Shown here: positions 6,031 through 6,341 of the stretch, piece by piece
How the letters are laid out: each line of letters starts with the position of its first letter
How positions within the stretch are numbered: position 1 is the stretch's first letter
Translations under genes and position numbers: made by a program
NCBI GenBank assembly: GCA_964394585.1
Contig: CAYMYI010000174.1
Coordinates: 1-6,341, forward strand
Origin: CAYUJH01 sp964394585
Lineage (GTDB): Bacteria; Bacteroidota; Bacteroidia; Cytophagales; Flammeovirgaceae
Length of the DNA: 6,341 nucleotides
Direction of reading: 5' to 3'
The notes under the pieces: generated by a model
What the model saw: only the letters and a program-made list of their open reading frames with translations
Told to the model about the DNA's origin: nothing
The model's database searches: none

Positions 6031-6054
6031 ACTAACTTTTAAGAAAGTAATAGT
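6031..6054. promoter_or_regulatory. Second ACTTT/AAAGT inverted repeat before the HxlR gene
   Basis: ACTA (6031-6034) and ACTTT (6035-6039) are mirrored by AAAGT (6044-6048) and TAGT (6051-6054), with two extra bases on the right side. The half-sites resemble those of the neighbouring TACTT-N5-AAGTA site, so this may be a second, weaker binding site. It ends 13 bases before the ATG, where a bound protein could block expression. Confidence 0.35.
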
Positions 6055-6067
6055 AAATCAGTGTGTT

Positions 6068-6341
6068 ATGCCAGATTTCATTTATAACAATAAGGTGTAT
6101 TACAATCCTGTTGAATTTGCAATGGACAGAATTGGGGGCACTTGGAAAATGCCGATTCTTTGGAGATTGAAGGAAAGAAAATTTCGATTCGGAGAATTAA
6201 AAAAGGATATACCGCACATTACGGACAAGATGCTGACCACTCAGTTAAGACAGTTAGAGGCAGAAGGTTTTATTGATAGGAAAGTATATCCTGTGGTACC
6301 TCCCAAAGTGGAGTATTCGATTACGGAAAAAGGGATGACAG
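6068..6341 (+). CDS. HxlR-family winged helix-turn-helix regulator (cut by right edge)
   Basis: Ninety-one codons are visible before the window ends. The product matches the HxlR domain throughout: NPVEFAMDRIGGTWKMPILW (13-32) is the first helix block, FRFGELKKDIPHITDKML (39-56) the helix-turn-helix entry, LTTQLRQLEAEGFIDR (56-71) the recognition helix region, and VYPVVPPKVEYSITEKG (73-89) the wing. Members bind DNA as dimers and often repress adjacent detoxification genes in response to quinones, aldehydes or other electrophiles. The Cys that usually opens this domain (the 'CP' of CPv...) is Asn13 here, and no Cys occurs in the visible part, so a thiol switch like that of YodB or HypR is unlikely; sensing would need another route. 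No Shine-Dalgarno sequence is seen. It is divergent from the DJ-1/PfpI gene, its probable target. Confidence 0.93.
   Translation, partial: MPDFIYNNKVYYNPVEFAMDRIGGTWKMPILWRLKERKFRFGELKKDIPHITDKMLTTQLRQLEAEGFIDRKVYPVVPPKVEYSITEKGMT

Overview
The window looks like a chromosomal segment of a Bacteroidota bacterium, probably in the Cytophagales range. The reasons are weak or absent Shine-Dalgarno sequences before most starts, A-rich start contexts, and a large exported multi-caspase protein of a kind common in that phylum. The phylum call is an inference from style and gene content, not from a marker gene.

Layout: (1) 1-389, minus strand, the N-terminal part of a family 2 glycosyltransferase that runs off the left edge. 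(2) 542-2929, plus strand, a 795-residue exported protein with three caspase-like modules in a row. The first has lost both catalytic residues, the second and third keep the His/Cys dyad, and only the second carries a clear EF-hand-type calcium loop. (3) 2930-3372, a 443-base AT-rich non-coding stretch with several inverted repeats, including two related small hairpins. (4) 3373-4071, plus strand, an AT-rich gene for a 232-residue protein with a textbook R-N-x3-H HEPN ribonuclease motif. (5) 4301-4930 and 5090-5857, both minus strand, an NAD(P)-binding F420-reductase-like oxidoreductase and a DJ-1/PfpI (Hsp31-type) protein. (6) 6068-6341, plus strand and cut by the right edge, an HxlR-family winged-helix regulator divergent from the DJ-1 gene. 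Their shared 210-base intergenic region holds a long imperfect palindrome and a perfect TACTT-N5-AAGTA inverted repeat, good candidates for operators.

How the parts may fit: the right third reads as a small electrophile/carbonyl or redox stress module, with an HxlR regulator controlling itself and the divergent DJ-1 gene, and perhaps the oxidoreductase downstream. The HEPN gene stands alone, differs in base composition from the caspase gene beside it and may be an acquired defence or toxin-type gene; no partner antitoxin is visible. The caspase protein has a signal peptide, so it should act outside the cytoplasm, which argues against a simple abortive-infection pairing with the HEPN protein. 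No tRNA, rRNA, CRISPR array, transposase or complete known defence system is visible.
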